Shown here in pieces: positions 1 through 8,566 of a stretch of 64,000 nt of DNA. The notes under the pieces are model-generated. The model was not told the origin of the DNA and did not search any database. It was given only the letters and a program-made list of their open reading frames with translations. Where the stretch lies: assembly GCF_001593955.1 (NCBI RefSeq), contig NZ_LTAZ01000004.1, forward strand, positions 310,001-374,000, given 5' to 3'. The DNA is from Halalkalicoccus paucihalophilus. GTDB taxonomy: Archaea; Halobacteriota; Halobacteria; Halobacteriales; Halalkalicoccaceae. How positions within the stretch are numbered: the first letter of the stretch is position 1; the number at the start of each line of letters is the position of its first letter. The position numbers and the translations under genes are program-made.

Positions 1-1
1 G

Positions 2-1330
2 CAGGCCGAGTACGGCGACGACGCCATCGACACCTACGCCATCTCGATGACCGAGGAGCCGAGTCACGTCCTCGAAGTGCTCTTTTTGGCCGAGCAGGCC
101 GGCGTTATCGCCCTGCCCGATCACTCGGGGATCGACATCGTGCCCCTCCTCGAGACCGAGTACGCGCTGTCGGGCGCCCGCCGGATCATGGGTACCCTCT
201 TCGAGAACGAGGCCTACGAACAGGCGCTGGCCGCGCGGGGCGATACCCAGGAGATCATGCTGGGGTACTCCGATTCGAACAAGGAGAACGGCTTTCTGGC
301 CGCGAACTGGTCGCTGTACGATAACCAGCGCCGCCTCGCCGAGATCACCGACGACTTCGACGTGACGATGCGGCTGTTCCACGGGCGCGGCGGGTCGATC
401 TCCAGAGGTGGCGGGCCGATGAACGAGGCGCTGCTCGCACTGCCCAACGAGTCGGTCTCCGGGCAGGTGAAGTTCACCGAGCAGGGCGAGTCGATCGCCG
501 AGAAGTACGCCAACCCCCGGATCGCGGAGCGAAACATCGAACAGATGGTCAACGCGCAGGTGCGCGCACGCCAGCGCGCGCTGCACGAGCCCGAAGAGGA
601 GGTCGAGCAGGAGTGGGTCGAGGCGATGGAGACGATGGCGAGTGCCGCCCGCGAGGAGTACCGCGACCTGCTCGAGAGCGAGGGGTTCGTCCGTTACTTC
701 GAGCAGGCGACCCCAATCACCGTGATCGAGGAACTCAACCTAGGCTCTCGGCCCGCATCCCGAAGCGAGGAGCGCACCGTCGAGGACCTGCGGGCGATCC
801 CGTGGGTGTTCTCGTGGACCCAGTCGCGGTGTATCCTGCCGGGCTGGTACGCGCTCGCGGCCGGAATCGACGCCTACCTAAAGGGTGGGGATTCGGAATC
901 CGCCGAAAAGGCAAGCGGCGACGCCGCGAACCGGGGCGGCGACATCGAGACCCTCCGGGAGATGTACGACGAGTGGCCCTTCTTCCGGACGACGCTCGAT
1001 AACGCCGCGCTGGCGCTCGCCCGAACCGAACCGGAGATCGCCGCCGAGTACGCCGGCCTCGCCGAGTCCTCGCTGCGCGAGACGTTCTTCCCCCGAATCG
1101 AGGGGGAGTACGAACGCGCGGCGGAGCTGGTGACCGAGATCGCGGGCCGCGACTCGCTGGTACGGCGTGACTGGCTCGAGGAGAGCCTCCATCGGCGCAA
1201 TCCCTACGTCGACCCGCTGAACCTGCTGCAGACCCACCTGTTGGGTCAGACCCACCGCACGGACGCCGAGGAACGGACCCTCCGGCTCACGGTGAAGGGG
1301 ATCGCCGCAGGCATGAAGAACACGGGCTAA
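2..1330 (+). CDS. ppc: Phosphoenolpyruvate carboxylase, C-terminal part (5' end outside window)
   Basis: Adds bicarbonate to PEP to make oxaloacetate, an anaplerotic cytoplasmic step. The frame is open from the first bases of the window, so the start codon lies upstream; about 442 residues are present, roughly the C-terminal half of a bacterial-type enzyme. Visible family signatures in order are SMTEEPSHVLEVLFLA, GYSDSNKENG (substrate-loop region), FHGRGGSISRGGGP (the glycine-rich catalytic loop with its essential Arg), QGESIAEKYANP and GSRPASR. The protein ends in the expected region with a short C-terminal KNTG-like tail. The stop codon overlaps by four bases the stop of the convergent gene on the other strand. 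Identification is from motifs I recognise; regulation cannot be judged without the 5' end. Confidence 0.96.
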   Translation, partial: QAEYGDDAIDTYAISMTEEPSHVLEVLFLAEQAGVIALPDHSGIDIVPLLETEYALSGARRIMGTLFENEAYEQALAARGDTQEIMLGYSDSNKENGFLAANWSLYDNQRRLAEITDDFDVTMRLFHGRGGSISRGGGPMNEALLALPNESVSGQVKFTEQGESIAEKYANPRIAERNIEQMVNAQVRARQRALHEPEEEVEQEWVEAMETMASAAREEYRDLLESEGFVRYFEQATPITVIEELNLGSRPASRSEERTVEDLRAIPWVFSWTQSRCILPGWYALAAGIDAYLKGGDSESAEKASGDAANRGGDIETLREMYDEWPFFRTTLDNAALALARTEPEIAAEYAGLAESSLRETFFPRIEGEYERAAELVTEIAGRDSLVRRDWLEESLHRRNPYVDPLNLLQTHLLGQTHRTDAEERTLRLTVKGIAAGMKNTG

Positions 1331-2022
1331 TAGGTCCGACGGAGCCCGTCGAGCCACGGTTCGTTCGCGTTCGTCACCCAGTCGACGAGGCCGACGGCCT
1401 GTCGGATCGTGACGAAGTTGTAGGTTCGGTTCCAGGGGTAATCGATGTCGTAGCCGGCGTTTCCATCGCTCCGATAGAGCGCGGGCAGTCCCTGGTGGAT
1501 CCCCCGTACCTCCTCGAACAGCCGGTGGCGCACGTCCCGGAGCTCGGGGTTTCGAGCGCGCCACTTGCGCTCGTGGAGCCGGTCGAGGATCGCCTGTAGC
1601 GCCGCGTCCCGATCCGATACCCCCTCGGGGAGGAACACGAGCGGTTCGCCGAAGTCGCTCGCGGCGAAGAACACGAGATGGCCGTCGAACCCGTCGTTTC
1701 GATTCCGAAGCACCGCCCGAACCGCATCGTGGTCGAGGGTGGAGCGGTACGACTCGCGCATGTAAAGCGCCCGTTCGAGCAGTTCGCGGTATCGCTCGTC
1801 GGGGTCGCTCGCAGTCGGTTCCGGCGGCGGATCCTCGCAGGCCGGATGGGGCGCGCCGACCGGTTCGCCCTCGAACGGGAGACGCTCGCCGCCACGAGCG
1901 ATCGGCCCGCCTGCGGCCGTCCCCGCCATCATCGAGAGCACGCCGGCGAGCGCGCCGCTCGCCCGGAGAAGACGCCTTCGAGAGCCGTCGATATCGTTCG
2001 AACCGTCGCTGCCCTCGTTCAT
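1327..2022 (-). CDS. Tat-exported hypothetical protein
   Basis: A 231-residue protein of unknown function. The N-terminus carries a twin-arginine signal (SRRRLLRASG followed by an Ala/Gly-rich hydrophobic stretch to about residue 40), so it is predicted to be exported folded. The mature part is acidic and rich in charged residues, without cysteine pairs or enzyme motifs I recognise; it ends in an aromatic segment with WNRTYNF and WVTNANEPW. An AT-rich box (tttagtata on the minus strand, near 2045-2053) lies about 25 nt upstream of the ATG, consistent with a leaderless transcript. It is convergent with ppc and overlaps its stop codon. No functional link to ppc is implied by this arrangement. 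Confidence 0.75.
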   Translation of the reverse strand: MNEGSDGSNDIDGSRRRLLRASGALAGVLSMMAGTAAGGPIARGGERLPFEGEPVGAPHPACEDPPPEPTASDPDERYRELLERALYMRESYRSTLDHDAVRAVLRNRNDGFDGHLVFFAASDFGEPLVFLPEGVSDRDAALQAILDRLHERKWRARNPELRDVRHRLFEEVRGIHQGLPALYRSDGNAGYDIDYPWNRTYNFVTIRQAVGLVDWVTNANEPWLDGLRRTY

Positions 2023-2242
2023 CGGTTCGATGTACGTACCGGTATACTAAACATCCCTGTGATCGAGACGGACCCGCCCTCCACACTCGACCCGCAGGGC
2101 GACGGCTCCGCCCGATCCGCGACTCGGCCACCGGTCCCCCCTTCCCAAGGAATTCCTCAACGACACACCGGCGGCTAGAGCGTTCGGAAGTGTCAGAGAC
2201 ACGGGGACGCGTCGAACCGGGCAGTACGACGCTCCCCACGTG

Positions 2243-2258
2243 GCTGACGTATGTCAGC
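2243..2258. promoter_or_regulatory. Hyphenated palindrome GCTGAC-GTAT-GTCAGC
   Basis: A perfect inverted repeat with 6-bp arms, next to an AT-rich tract (about 2259-2300) and some 180 nt upstream of crtD. Form and place fit a binding site for a dimeric regulator of the carotenoid genes. That role is inference; I know of no regulator with this consensus. Confidence 0.4.
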
Positions 2259-2407
2259 AGATAATATATATCATACTTACATATATTTCTTGTTATTACC
2301 GTACGCGTCGATTCGACGAAAGTACCGGCGATCGACCGGCTCGCTCGCCGCCATCGGTACAGATCCGGGGTAGGGTATCGAATTCCCGTCACGCCGCGTC
2401 ACCCGGA

Positions 2408-2413
2408 TTTATA
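2408..2413 (+). promoter_or_regulatory. TATA box of crtD (leaderless promoter)
   Basis: The hexamer tttata is centred about 26 nt before the crtD ATG, the spacing expected between an archaeal TATA element and the transcription start. The transcript should therefore start at or next to the ATG, which also supports this ATG as the true start. Confidence 0.6.
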
Positions 2414-2436
2414 CCGTCGTCGTCCCGAGTATCGAC

Positions 2437-3918
2437 ATGGAGCTGTCGGAGCAGTCAGTCGTCGTGATCGGGAGCGGGTTCGGCGGCCTGTCTACGGCGT
2501 GCTATCTGGCCGACGCCGGGGCCGACGTGACGGTCGTCGAGAAGAACGAACAGGTCGGTGGGCGCGCGTCTCGATTGGAGACCGACGGCTTTCGTTTCGA
2601 CATGGGGCCGTCGTGGTATCTGATGCCCGACGTGTTCGAGGGATTCTTCGGCGATTTTGGACGTTCACCCGACGACTACTACACGACCGAACAGCTCGAT
2701 CCCCATTATCGGATCTTCTTCAAGGACGGCGACGAGGTCGATATCTCGCCCGATATAGAGGAGACCAAAGAGACCTTCGAAACCTACGAATCGGGCGCGG
2801 GCGAGTCCCTCGAAGAGTACCTCGAAAAGAGCGAGCTCAACTACGAGGTCGGAATGGAGCATTTCGTCTACGAGGACCGTCCTCGCTTCCGTGATTGGGC
2901 CGACCTCAACGTGCTGAAAAACGCTCGCGGGCTCTCGCTTATCGGCTCGATGCAGGACCACGTCGAGGAGTACTTCGAGCACCCGAAACTCCAGCAGATC
3001 ATGCAGTACACCCTCGTGTTTCTGGGCGGATCGCCCAACAACACGCCCGCGCTCTACAACCTGATGAGCCACGTCGACTTCAACCTCGGCGTCCACTATC
3101 CGGACGGAGGGGTGGGCGGCGTCGTCGACGGCATCGCCTCCCTCGGCGAGGAGCTCGGCGTGACCTACCGCACCGACCAGCCCGTGACCGCGATCGAGGG
3201 CCGGGCGGGCGGGTTCAAGGTCGAGGCCCGCGATACGTTCCTCCCCGATCTGGTGGTCTCGGACGCCGACTACGCCCACACCGAACTCGACCTCCTCCCC
3301 CCGGAGAAGCGGGGGTATAGCGAGGAGTACTGGGAATCACGGACCTACGCGCCCTCGGCGTTCCTGCTCTACCTCGGCGTCGAGGGCGACGTGGAGGAAC
3401 TCGCCCATCATACCCTCGTCTTGCCGACCGACTGGGAATCCCATTTCGAGAAGATCTTCGAGGAGCCCGAGTGGCCCGACGACCCCGCGTACTACCTCTG
3501 TGTTCCCTCGAAAACCGACGACTCGGTCGCTCCCGAGGGCCACTCGAACCTCTTTGCGCTCGTCCCCATCGCGCCCGGCCTCGACGACCGGCCCGTGATC
3601 CGTGAGAGCTACCGCGACCTCGTCCTCCGGGACATCGCCGAGCACACCGGCGTCGATCTGAAGGATAGAATCGTCTTCGAGGAGGTCTTCACGATCGACG
3701 ACTTCGCCGAGCGCTACAACAGCATGCGAGGAACGGCCCTCGGGTTGGCCCACACGCTCGATCAGACCGCCGTGTTCCGCCCGCCACACCGCTCGAAGGA
3801 GGTCGACGGGCTCTACTTCACGGGCTCGTACACGACCCCCGGAATCGGGGTACCGATGTGTCTGATCAGCGGCCAACTCACCGCCGAGGCGGTCGCCGCG
3901 GACTACCCGAACCAGTGA
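2437..3918 (+). CDS. crtD: Carotenoid 3,4-desaturase / phytoene desaturase family (bacterioruberin pathway)
   Basis: A 493-residue FAD-dependent carotenoid desaturase. The N-terminal dinucleotide-binding motif IGSGFGGLSTACYLADAGA (about residues 11-29) is followed by an acidic strand end (VVEKNEQVGGRAS) and the CrtI-type FDMGPSWYLMPDVFE segment. The C-terminus has the usual FTGSYTTPGIGVPMCLISG motif. In Haloarcula japonica the equivalent triplet CrtD-LyeJ-CruF converts lycopene to bacterioruberin. The same gene order here (desaturase, UbiA-type elongase, CruF) supports CrtD rather than the phytoene-to-lycopene CrtI, although sequence alone does not fully separate them. The next gene starts inside its stop codon (GTGA), so they are co-translated. 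Confidence 0.88.
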   Translation: MELSEQSVVVIGSGFGGLSTACYLADAGADVTVVEKNEQVGGRASRLETDGFRFDMGPSWYLMPDVFEGFFGDFGRSPDDYYTTEQLDPHYRIFFKDGDEVDISPDIEETKETFETYESGAGESLEEYLEKSELNYEVGMEHFVYEDRPRFRDWADLNVLKNARGLSLIGSMQDHVEEYFEHPKLQQIMQYTLVFLGGSPNNTPALYNLMSHVDFNLGVHYPDGGVGGVVDGIASLGEELGVTYRTDQPVTAIEGRAGGFKVEARDTFLPDLVVSDADYAHTELDLLPPEKRGYSEEYWESRTYAPSAFLLYLGVEGDVEELAHHTLVLPTDWESHFEKIFEEPEWPDDPAYYLCVPSKTDDSVAPEGHSNLFALVPIAPGLDDRPVIRESYRDLVLRDIAEHTGVDLKDRIVFEEVFTIDDFAERYNSMRGTALGLAHTLDQTAVFRPPHRSKEVDGLYFTGSYTTPGIGVPMCLISGQLTAEAVAADYPNQ

Positions 3919-4745
3919 CCCTCCGATATCTGCTTGCGCTCTCTCGGCCGCGCTTCTGGTTCTATCTCGCGGGACCGGTCCTCGTGGGCGCGGTTTTCGG
4001 GGCCGAGCGGGTCAACGAGTTGCTCTCAGTTCCCCTGCTCGCGCTGTTCCTCTACTTCCTCCTGCCCGCGAACGTCTTTCTGTACGGCATCAACGACGTC
4101 TACGACCGGGAGATAGATGCGAAAAACCCCAAAAAGGAGGGTCGCGAGGCGCGCTTCGAGGGCCAGCGGGTCGTCCCAATCGCCGTGGTCGTTTGTGCGC
4201 TCGTCCCGCTCGCGTTCTTCTCCCTGTTCCCGCCGGGCACGTGGGTGTGGCTCGCCGTCTTTCTGCTCCTCGGGGCGGCCTACAGCGCCCCGCCCGCCCG
4301 ATTCAAAACCACACCTCTGCTGGATTCGATCTCGAACGGGCTCTACCTCGCGCCGGGTGCGGCGGCCTACGTCGCGCTCGCGGGGAGCCAGCCGCCCCTG
4401 CTCGCGATCGCCGGCGGGTGGCTCTGGACGATGGGGATGCACACCTTCAGCGCGATTCCCGATATCGGCCCCGACCGCGCGGCCGGAATCGAGACGACAG
4501 CGACCCTGTTGGGCGAGTCCTGGACCTACGCCTACTGTGGGGCCTGCTGGACGCTTTCGGCGCTCTGTTTCGGCGCGCTCGACGGTCGGCTGGGCGCGCT
4601 GTTTCTCGTCTACCCGACGCTCGTTCTCGCCGTCTCACTCACCGAGATCGACGTTTCACGGGCCTACTGGTGGTTTCCCGTTATCAACGTCGTCGTCGGT
4701 GCGCTCTTCACGATGGGTGGGTTGTGGCTGCTGGTCTACCGTTAG
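3915..4745 (+). CDS. lyeJ: Lycopene elongase, UbiA prenyltransferase family
   Basis: A polytopic membrane prenyltransferase of about 276 residues that adds C5 units to lycopene on the way to C50 bacterioruberin. The first aspartate-rich prenyl-diphosphate motif is visible as NDVYDREIDAKNPKK (UbiA NDxxDxxxD), and the second as DIGPDRAAGIETTAT. Between them are hydrophobic helices with the typical YSAPPARFK. I choose the GTG at 3915, which overlaps the crtD TGA in a GTGA; an in-frame ATG at 3858 would add 19 residues inside crtD and looks like read-through of that frame. The role follows from LyeJ of Haloarcula japonica and from the flanking crtD and cruF. Confidence 0.88.
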   Translation: MTLRYLLALSRPRFWFYLAGPVLVGAVFGAERVNELLSVPLLALFLYFLLPANVFLYGINDVYDREIDAKNPKKEGREARFEGQRVVPIAVVVCALVPLAFFSLFPPGTWVWLAVFLLLGAAYSAPPARFKTTPLLDSISNGLYLAPGAAAYVALAGSQPPLLAIAGGWLWTMGMHTFSAIPDIGPDRAAGIETTATLLGESWTYAYCGACWTLSALCFGALDGRLGALFLVYPTLVLAVSLTEIDVSRAYWWFPVINVVVGALFTMGGLWLLVYR

Positions 4746-4798
4746 AGCGTATATTGGTCAGAAACAACGCTAAGATCCTAGTAACTGAAACATGAACT

Positions 4799-5005
4799 AT
4801 GGGCAATACGAAACGGCTCTATCATCGTGTAGATGAGTGGGCACGGAATCTGTCGCGTATTGGCTATGCTGGTCTTGTTGGCGTCGTATCCGTGGTGTCT
4901 GTCCTGCTTGTTGGCGCCCTCTTTGGTGACTCAACGATCATTGAGGCCCTCACAACGGGTTTCACACTGGCTATTCTCTTTTACGCGTTCAATCCCAATC
5001 AGTAA
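4799..5005 (+). CDS. Small membrane protein, AT-richer than its neighbours
   Basis: A 68-residue protein with a charged N-terminus (about residues 1-20) and two hydrophobic segments: roughly residues 22-42 (GYAGLVGVVSVVSVLLVGAL) and 47-63 (ending AILFYAF). No family is recognised. Base and codon use are clearly more AT-rich than in the surrounding carotenoid genes, with codons such as aat, tat and act. It interrupts the otherwise tight lyeJ-cruF pair with gaps of 53 nt before and about 140-185 nt after. Either a lineage-specific insertion or a small membrane partner of the carotenoid enzymes is possible; the composition favours acquisition. Confidence 0.65.
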   Translation: MGNTKRLYHRVDEWARNLSRIGYAGLVGVVSVVSVLLVGALFGDSTIIEALTTGFTLAILFYAFNPNQ

Positions 5006-5190
5006 ATGTGATAGCTATTTCCTTTCGACAGGACGAGTTCATGCCTGGATAGTAAAGGGAACTGCACACACGAACTACCTAACAGGCAATCGGTCCTACA
5101 ACACGTCCGGAGTGAGTTAAGCGGGGAGGAAACGAACGGTGCTAAGTGCCCGCCGTCCGAACGCCTCGATATGACGACGGGTGGCGAGTC

Positions 5191-6021
5191 GTGAGCGAGA
5201 CGGCTGTGGCGACCCAGCGAGCGCGAGTCGAATCGACCCTCGAACGCGTCGTCGAGGAAAACAGGTTTACCATCGCCGTCACCTTTCCGCTGGTCGGGGT
5301 CGCGATGCTACTCGCCGGGCGGGCGGAGCTGATCCCCGCCGAACTCGCCATGAACCCCTACCTGCTGATCGGGGCCAATCTGGTAATGGTCTCGCCGCTC
5401 GTGGCCGGACTCGTCCCGCTGATCGATCGGCGGGCTGCCATCGGCCTCTCCGTGCTCGCGCTCTTTACGTGGGGGATCGAACTGGCGGGCGTCCTCACCG
5501 GGCTTCCCTACGGCGAGTTCTCCTATGGGGTGGAACTCGGCCCGATGCTGTTCGATCTGGTACCCCTCGGCCTTCCAGTCTTCTACTTCCCGATCCTCCT
5601 GAACAGCTACCTGCTCGCGCTGTTGTTCCTCGGTACTCCTTCCTTACTCCGCCGCTTTGTGCTCACCCTCGGGATCGTGCTCGCGCTGGATCTGATCCTC
5701 GATCCCGGCGCGGTCGCGCTCGGCTTCTGGGGGTGGGAGGTGCCCGGAGGGTACTACGGCGTGCCCGCGATCAACTACCTCGGGTGGGCTCTCAGCGGAT
5801 CGGTCGCCATCGCGATCCTCCAGTTCTCGTTCGACCACGAGGCCGTCCTCGCCCGTCTCGAACGGTGTGGCTTCTTCCTCGACGATCTGGTGAGCTTTCT
5901 CGTGCTCTGGGGGCTGATCAACGCCTCCGTCGGCAACTGGATCCCGGTGGCACTGTCGTTGTCGCTTCTGGTGACTCTCCTCGCGAGCGACTGGTTCGAC
6001 TTCAACGTGCTCGGGACCTAA
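5191..6021 (+). CDS. cruF: Bisanhydrobacterioruberin hydratase
   Basis: A membrane protein of about 276 residues with seven or eight hydrophobic helices. It matches the CruF/DUF422 carotenoid hydratase family, with LTGLPYGEFSYGVELGP and WGWEVPGGYYGVPAINYLGW as recognisable conserved segments. It hydrates the C50 backbone to give bacterioruberin. The start is uncertain: an in-frame GTG at 5146 follows a GGGGAGGA sequence at 5122-5129 at rather long spacing, but the protein from GTG 5191 (VSETAVATQRARVE) looks like the family N-terminus. It ends convergently with crtB, overlapping four bases. With crtD, lyeJ and crtB it covers phytoene synthesis and the late bacterioruberin steps. Confidence 0.87.
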   Translation: MSETAVATQRARVESTLERVVEENRFTIAVTFPLVGVAMLLAGRAELIPAELAMNPYLLIGANLVMVSPLVAGLVPLIDRRAAIGLSVLALFTWGIELAGVLTGLPYGEFSYGVELGPMLFDLVPLGLPVFYFPILLNSYLLALLFLGTPSLLRRFVLTLGIVLALDLILDPGAVALGFWGWEVPGGYYGVPAINYLGWALSGSVAIAILQFSFDHEAVLARLERCGFFLDDLVSFLVLWGLINASVGNWIPVALSLSLLVTLLASDWFDFNVLGT

Positions 6022-6977
6022 CGGGTCGGGAGCCGTTCGCCGTGGCGTTCGGTCCGTCGATCCGTCCGGTCGGGAACGGCACTGACTCGGTCGAAGACCG
6101 CCTCGGGGTCGGTGGTCCACTGCCAGTGCCAGCGAACCCGGACGACCAACCAGAGCTTTCTGGCCGTCCCCAGTTCGGGCTCGTTGTTCAACACGTCGTA
6201 TTCGCAGTTGCGGATCAGGCGGTGGTGTTCGGCGTAGAGGACGGCCGCAAGCAGGACGGGAAGCTGGCAGTCCCGCGGGAGGTATTTGATGCCGGCGACG
6301 CCCTCGCGGTACAGCGACTCCGCGCGCGTGAGCTCCGTCTTGACCGCGTGGGCGACGTTCTCGTCCATCTCGAAGCGTTCGATCCGTTCGTCGGAGACGC
6401 CCTCCGCTTCGAGGGTACTCTGGGGCAGGTAGATCCGGTCGCGCTCGATCACGTCCTCGCGGACGTCTCGAACGAAGTTCGTCAACTGGAACGCCTCACC
6501 CAGTGCGGTCGCGTGTGAGAGTGCGGCCTCGGGGTCCTCGGGATCCATAACGGCGGTCATCATCCGCCCGACGGCCGCCGCCGAGCCGTTCATGTACGAT
6601 TCGAGCTCCGCGTAGGTCCCGTACCGGCGTTTCTCGATATCGGTCAGCATGGCGTCGATGAAGACTTCGATGTCCTCGTCGGCGATGTCGTGGCGTTCCT
6701 TGATGGACTGGAACGCCTCGAGAACGGGGCCGTCGGGGTCGGCCCGCCCGAGCGCCTGTTCGCGCAAGGATTCGAGCCGTTGGCGCTGCTCCCCCGGGGG
6801 CACTCCGTCGGCGTCGTCGACGACCTCGTCGGCGACGCGAAAGAACGCGTACAGGACGTACGTCGCCTCCCGAACGCGACCCGGAAGCAGCCGGGTCGCG
6901 TAGTAGAAGGTTCGACCGGTCCGTCGGTGAATCGCCTTACTCTGTTCGATGTGGTCTCTCTCTACCATTTCGGGCAT
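6018..6977 (-). CDS. crtB: Phytoene synthase
   Basis: Head-to-head condensation of two geranylgeranyl diphosphates to phytoene, the first committed carotenoid step. The 319-residue protein has both aspartate-rich substrate/Mg motifs of squalene/phytoene synthases: DEVVD (D50-D54) and the second in NFVRDVREDVIERDRIYLP, followed by YAELESYMNGSAAAVGRMM. A second Met at residue 4 (MVERDHIEQ) is an alternative start. It is transcribed toward crtD-lyeJ-cruF and shares four bases with the end of cruF, so its transcript and that of cruF may overlap at their 3' ends. Confidence 0.93.
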   Translation of the reverse strand: MPEMVERDHIEQSKAIHRRTGRTFYYATRLLPGRVREATYVLYAFFRVADEVVDDADGVPPGEQRQRLESLREQALGRADPDGPVLEAFQSIKERHDIADEDIEVFIDAMLTDIEKRRYGTYAELESYMNGSAAAVGRMMTAVMDPEDPEAALSHATALGEAFQLTNFVRDVREDVIERDRIYLPQSTLEAEGVSDERIERFEMDENVAHAVKTELTRAESLYREGVAGIKYLPRDCQLPVLLAAVLYAEHHRLIRNCEYDVLNNEPELGTARKLWLVVRVRWHWQWTTDPEAVFDRVSAVPDRTDRRTERHGERLPTR

Positions 6978-7042
6978 TGATCCCTGATTCCGCCTAGGGA
7001 CGCCCGATTATTAGTTGTTTGTACCCTCCTACCACCGCTCGA

Positions 7043-8107
7043 TCAGTCGTCGCCCTCCGCTTCGGCGTTTTCGGGCCCTTCCTCTGTCGTCTGGAGGGTG
7101 TCTCGCTCCTCGGCGAACCCTTCGGAACCCTCGATGCGTGCGCGGGCCTCGGCGTCGAACTCCATCTCGACGTCCTGATACCGACTGACCTGCGAGAGTT
7201 CGTGGTGCGATTCGGTCGGGTGGCCGATATACCGCTGTTCGAGGTCGAACTGGGCCTGTTCGTCCTCCTCGGCGAGCTGCTTGAAGTCCTCGTACACCGC
7301 GTGGGCACCCGAGTGCAGCCCGAACAGGGTGATGAAGATGTACTTATAGCCCAGGTCACCCAGCTCCTCGAAGGTCAGCGGGTCCTCCTGATCCGACCAC
7401 GCAAAGGACGAGGAGTAGTTGAACGCGAGGTCCAGATCGGGGTGGGTCTCGTGGATCGTTTCTGCGTACTTCGTCGCGTCCTTCCGGCTCGGATCGGGCA
7501 TCTCGGGCCAGACCAGATCGACCCCACAGTCGGCATACAGCCGACCGCGTTCCAAGTGTTCCTCCCAGTCGCCGTTCGCGGAGCCGTAGGCGTCCGTTCG
7601 GGCGATGACCACGGTGTCCTCGCTCTGTTTTGCGTCGACCGCCGCCGAGAAGCGGGCTTCGGCCTGCTCACGTGAGACTATCTGCTTGCCCGCGATGTGC
7701 CCACAGCGCTTGGGCGTGGTCTGGTCCTCGATGTGGATCGCGGCGACGCCGGCCTTCTCGTACTCGCGCACTGCGCGTCGGACGTTGTGGACGCCGCCAT
7801 ATCCGGTGTCACAGTCCGCGATCACGGGGATAGTGCAGGCGTCGACCATGCGTTCGGCGTTCTCGACCATCTCGGTCATCGAGACCATCTCCAGGTCAGG
7901 GAAGCCGAACTGGCCGAGCACGGTCGAATAGCCGCTCATATAGATCGCGTCGTGACCGGTCATCTCGGCGAGCCGGGCGTCCAGTGCGTGATAGGCGCCG
8001 GGCGCGAAGACGAACTGCTGATCCTCCAGTTGGCGGCGGAACTCTCGTCCCGCCGGGTTGTCGATGTCCCTGAGGGTCGTGTCGGTGTTGCCGATCTTCT
8101 CTATCAT
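7043..8107 (-). CDS. aceA: Isocitrate lyase (glyoxylate bypass)
   Basis: Cleaves isocitrate to glyoxylate and succinate, needed for growth on acetate or other C2 sources. This 354-residue member of the isocitrate lyase/PEP mutase superfamily has the Mg-binding core ([11 protein letters not shown]), the HIEDQ segment and the isocitrate-lyase signature KRCGH with the active-site cysteine, which argues against a PEP mutase or methylisocitrate lyase. The C-terminus is an acidic tail. The ATG overlaps the stop of the preceding mini-gene in an ATGA, so translation is probably coupled. No malate synthase gene lies in the window. Confidence 0.9.
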   Translation of the reverse strand: MIEKIGNTDTTLRDIDNPAGREFRRQLEDQQFVFAPGAYHALDARLAEMTGHDAIYMSGYSTVLGQFGFPDLEMVSMTEMVENAERMVDACTIPVIADCDTGYGGVHNVRRAVREYEKAGVAAIHIEDQTTPKRCGHIAGKQIVSREQAEARFSAAVDAKQSEDTVVIARTDAYGSANGDWEEHLERGRLYADCGVDLVWPEMPDPSRKDATKYAETIHETHPDLDLAFNYSSSFAWSDQEDPLTFEELGDLGYKYIFITLFGLHSGAHAVYEDFKQLAEEDEQAQFDLEQRYIGHPTESHHELSQVSRYQDVEMEFDAEARARIEGSEGFAEERDTLQTTEEGPENAEAEGDD

Positions 8108-8244
8108 CGCGCTTCCTCCGTGGGGGTCTCGATGAGGTGGCTCCAGACCTCTTCCTCCATGGTCTCGCGGCGGTCTCGCGGGGTGGTCGCGGGGGTCAGT
8201 TGTGGAACGATCGGGACGCCGGTGTTGTCGGTGTCGGTGTACAT
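8104..8244 (-). CDS. Small ORF translationally coupled to isocitrate lyase
   Basis: A 46-codon reading frame from the ATG at 8244 ([15 protein letters not shown]) to a TGA sharing ATGA with the aceA start. The product ends in an acidic, helical-looking segment ([16 protein letters not shown] region) and has no recognised domain. The frame stays open upstream to an ATG at 8316, which would give 70 residues, but that extension is basic and less protein-like. The exact four-base overlap with aceA is the main evidence that it is translated. It could be a small regulator, a leader peptide or simply a coupling cistron. Confidence 0.5.
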   Translation of the reverse strand: MYTDTDNTGVPIVPQLTPATTPRDRRETMEEEVWSHLIETPTEEAR

Positions 8245-8316
8245 TGGGTGTCGGTTTCGGGCGGTCTGTGGGCGGTGCGATCGGGCGGCGAATCGCTTTC
8301 GTACACGATTTTTCAC

Positions 8317-8566
8317 GACAATATGGTGGACTCCGAACTGCTACTTAACTATAACGATTAATCATTTTATATAGACAAAGGATCCTCCATGATCGTTAAT
8401 TAATAATATTGGCAGTATATGACACACCGTCGGCGGGGTCGACCGCCACTGCCGTCGTCTCGTACTGTCGGTCATAACTACGTGAATCGACTGTGGAGAC
8501 GGTCGAAAACGTGCTGGTGCCCGTCGAATCATGCCATCGCAGGTCATCCTCCCATGACCGACGGTA
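8317..8566. other. AT-rich intergenic region upstream of the aceA operon
   Basis: About 250 bases separating the aceA operon from the next minus-strand gene. It is markedly AT-rich between about 8330 and 8420, with several TATA-like stretches. A split inverted repeat (TAACGAT at 8352-8358, ATCGTTA at 8392-8398) flanks part of it. This fits a regulated promoter for the glyoxylate bypass; no gene is seen. Confidence 0.5.

Larger units (their letters stand above)
2023..2436. other. Intergenic region upstream of the carotenoid cluster
   Basis: About 410 bases between the divergent Tat protein gene and crtD. The left part is GC-rich with no convincing ORF. The middle holds a perfect 6-bp inverted repeat with a 4-nt centre (2243-2258) followed directly by an AT-rich tract (about 2259-2300). 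A TATA-like box sits close to the crtD ATG. I see no gene here; it is best read as two promoters plus a possible operator. Confidence 0.6.

Noticed and set aside
878-2392. A 504-codon minus-strand ORF antisense to the end of ppc
   Set aside because: Its product is Arg-rich with no family features and it overlaps both ppc and the Tat protein gene in another frame; it is a typical high-GC shadow.
3858-3914. N-terminal extension of the lycopene elongase inside crtD
   Set aside because: The extension is basic and reads the crtD frame +1; the GTG at 3915 in the GTGA overlap is the natural start.
8352-8398. Split inverted repeat TAACGAT / ATCGTTA as a defined operator
   Set aside because: Arms are AT-rich and 33 bases apart in very AT-rich DNA, so chance is likely; mentioned only in the intergenic entry.
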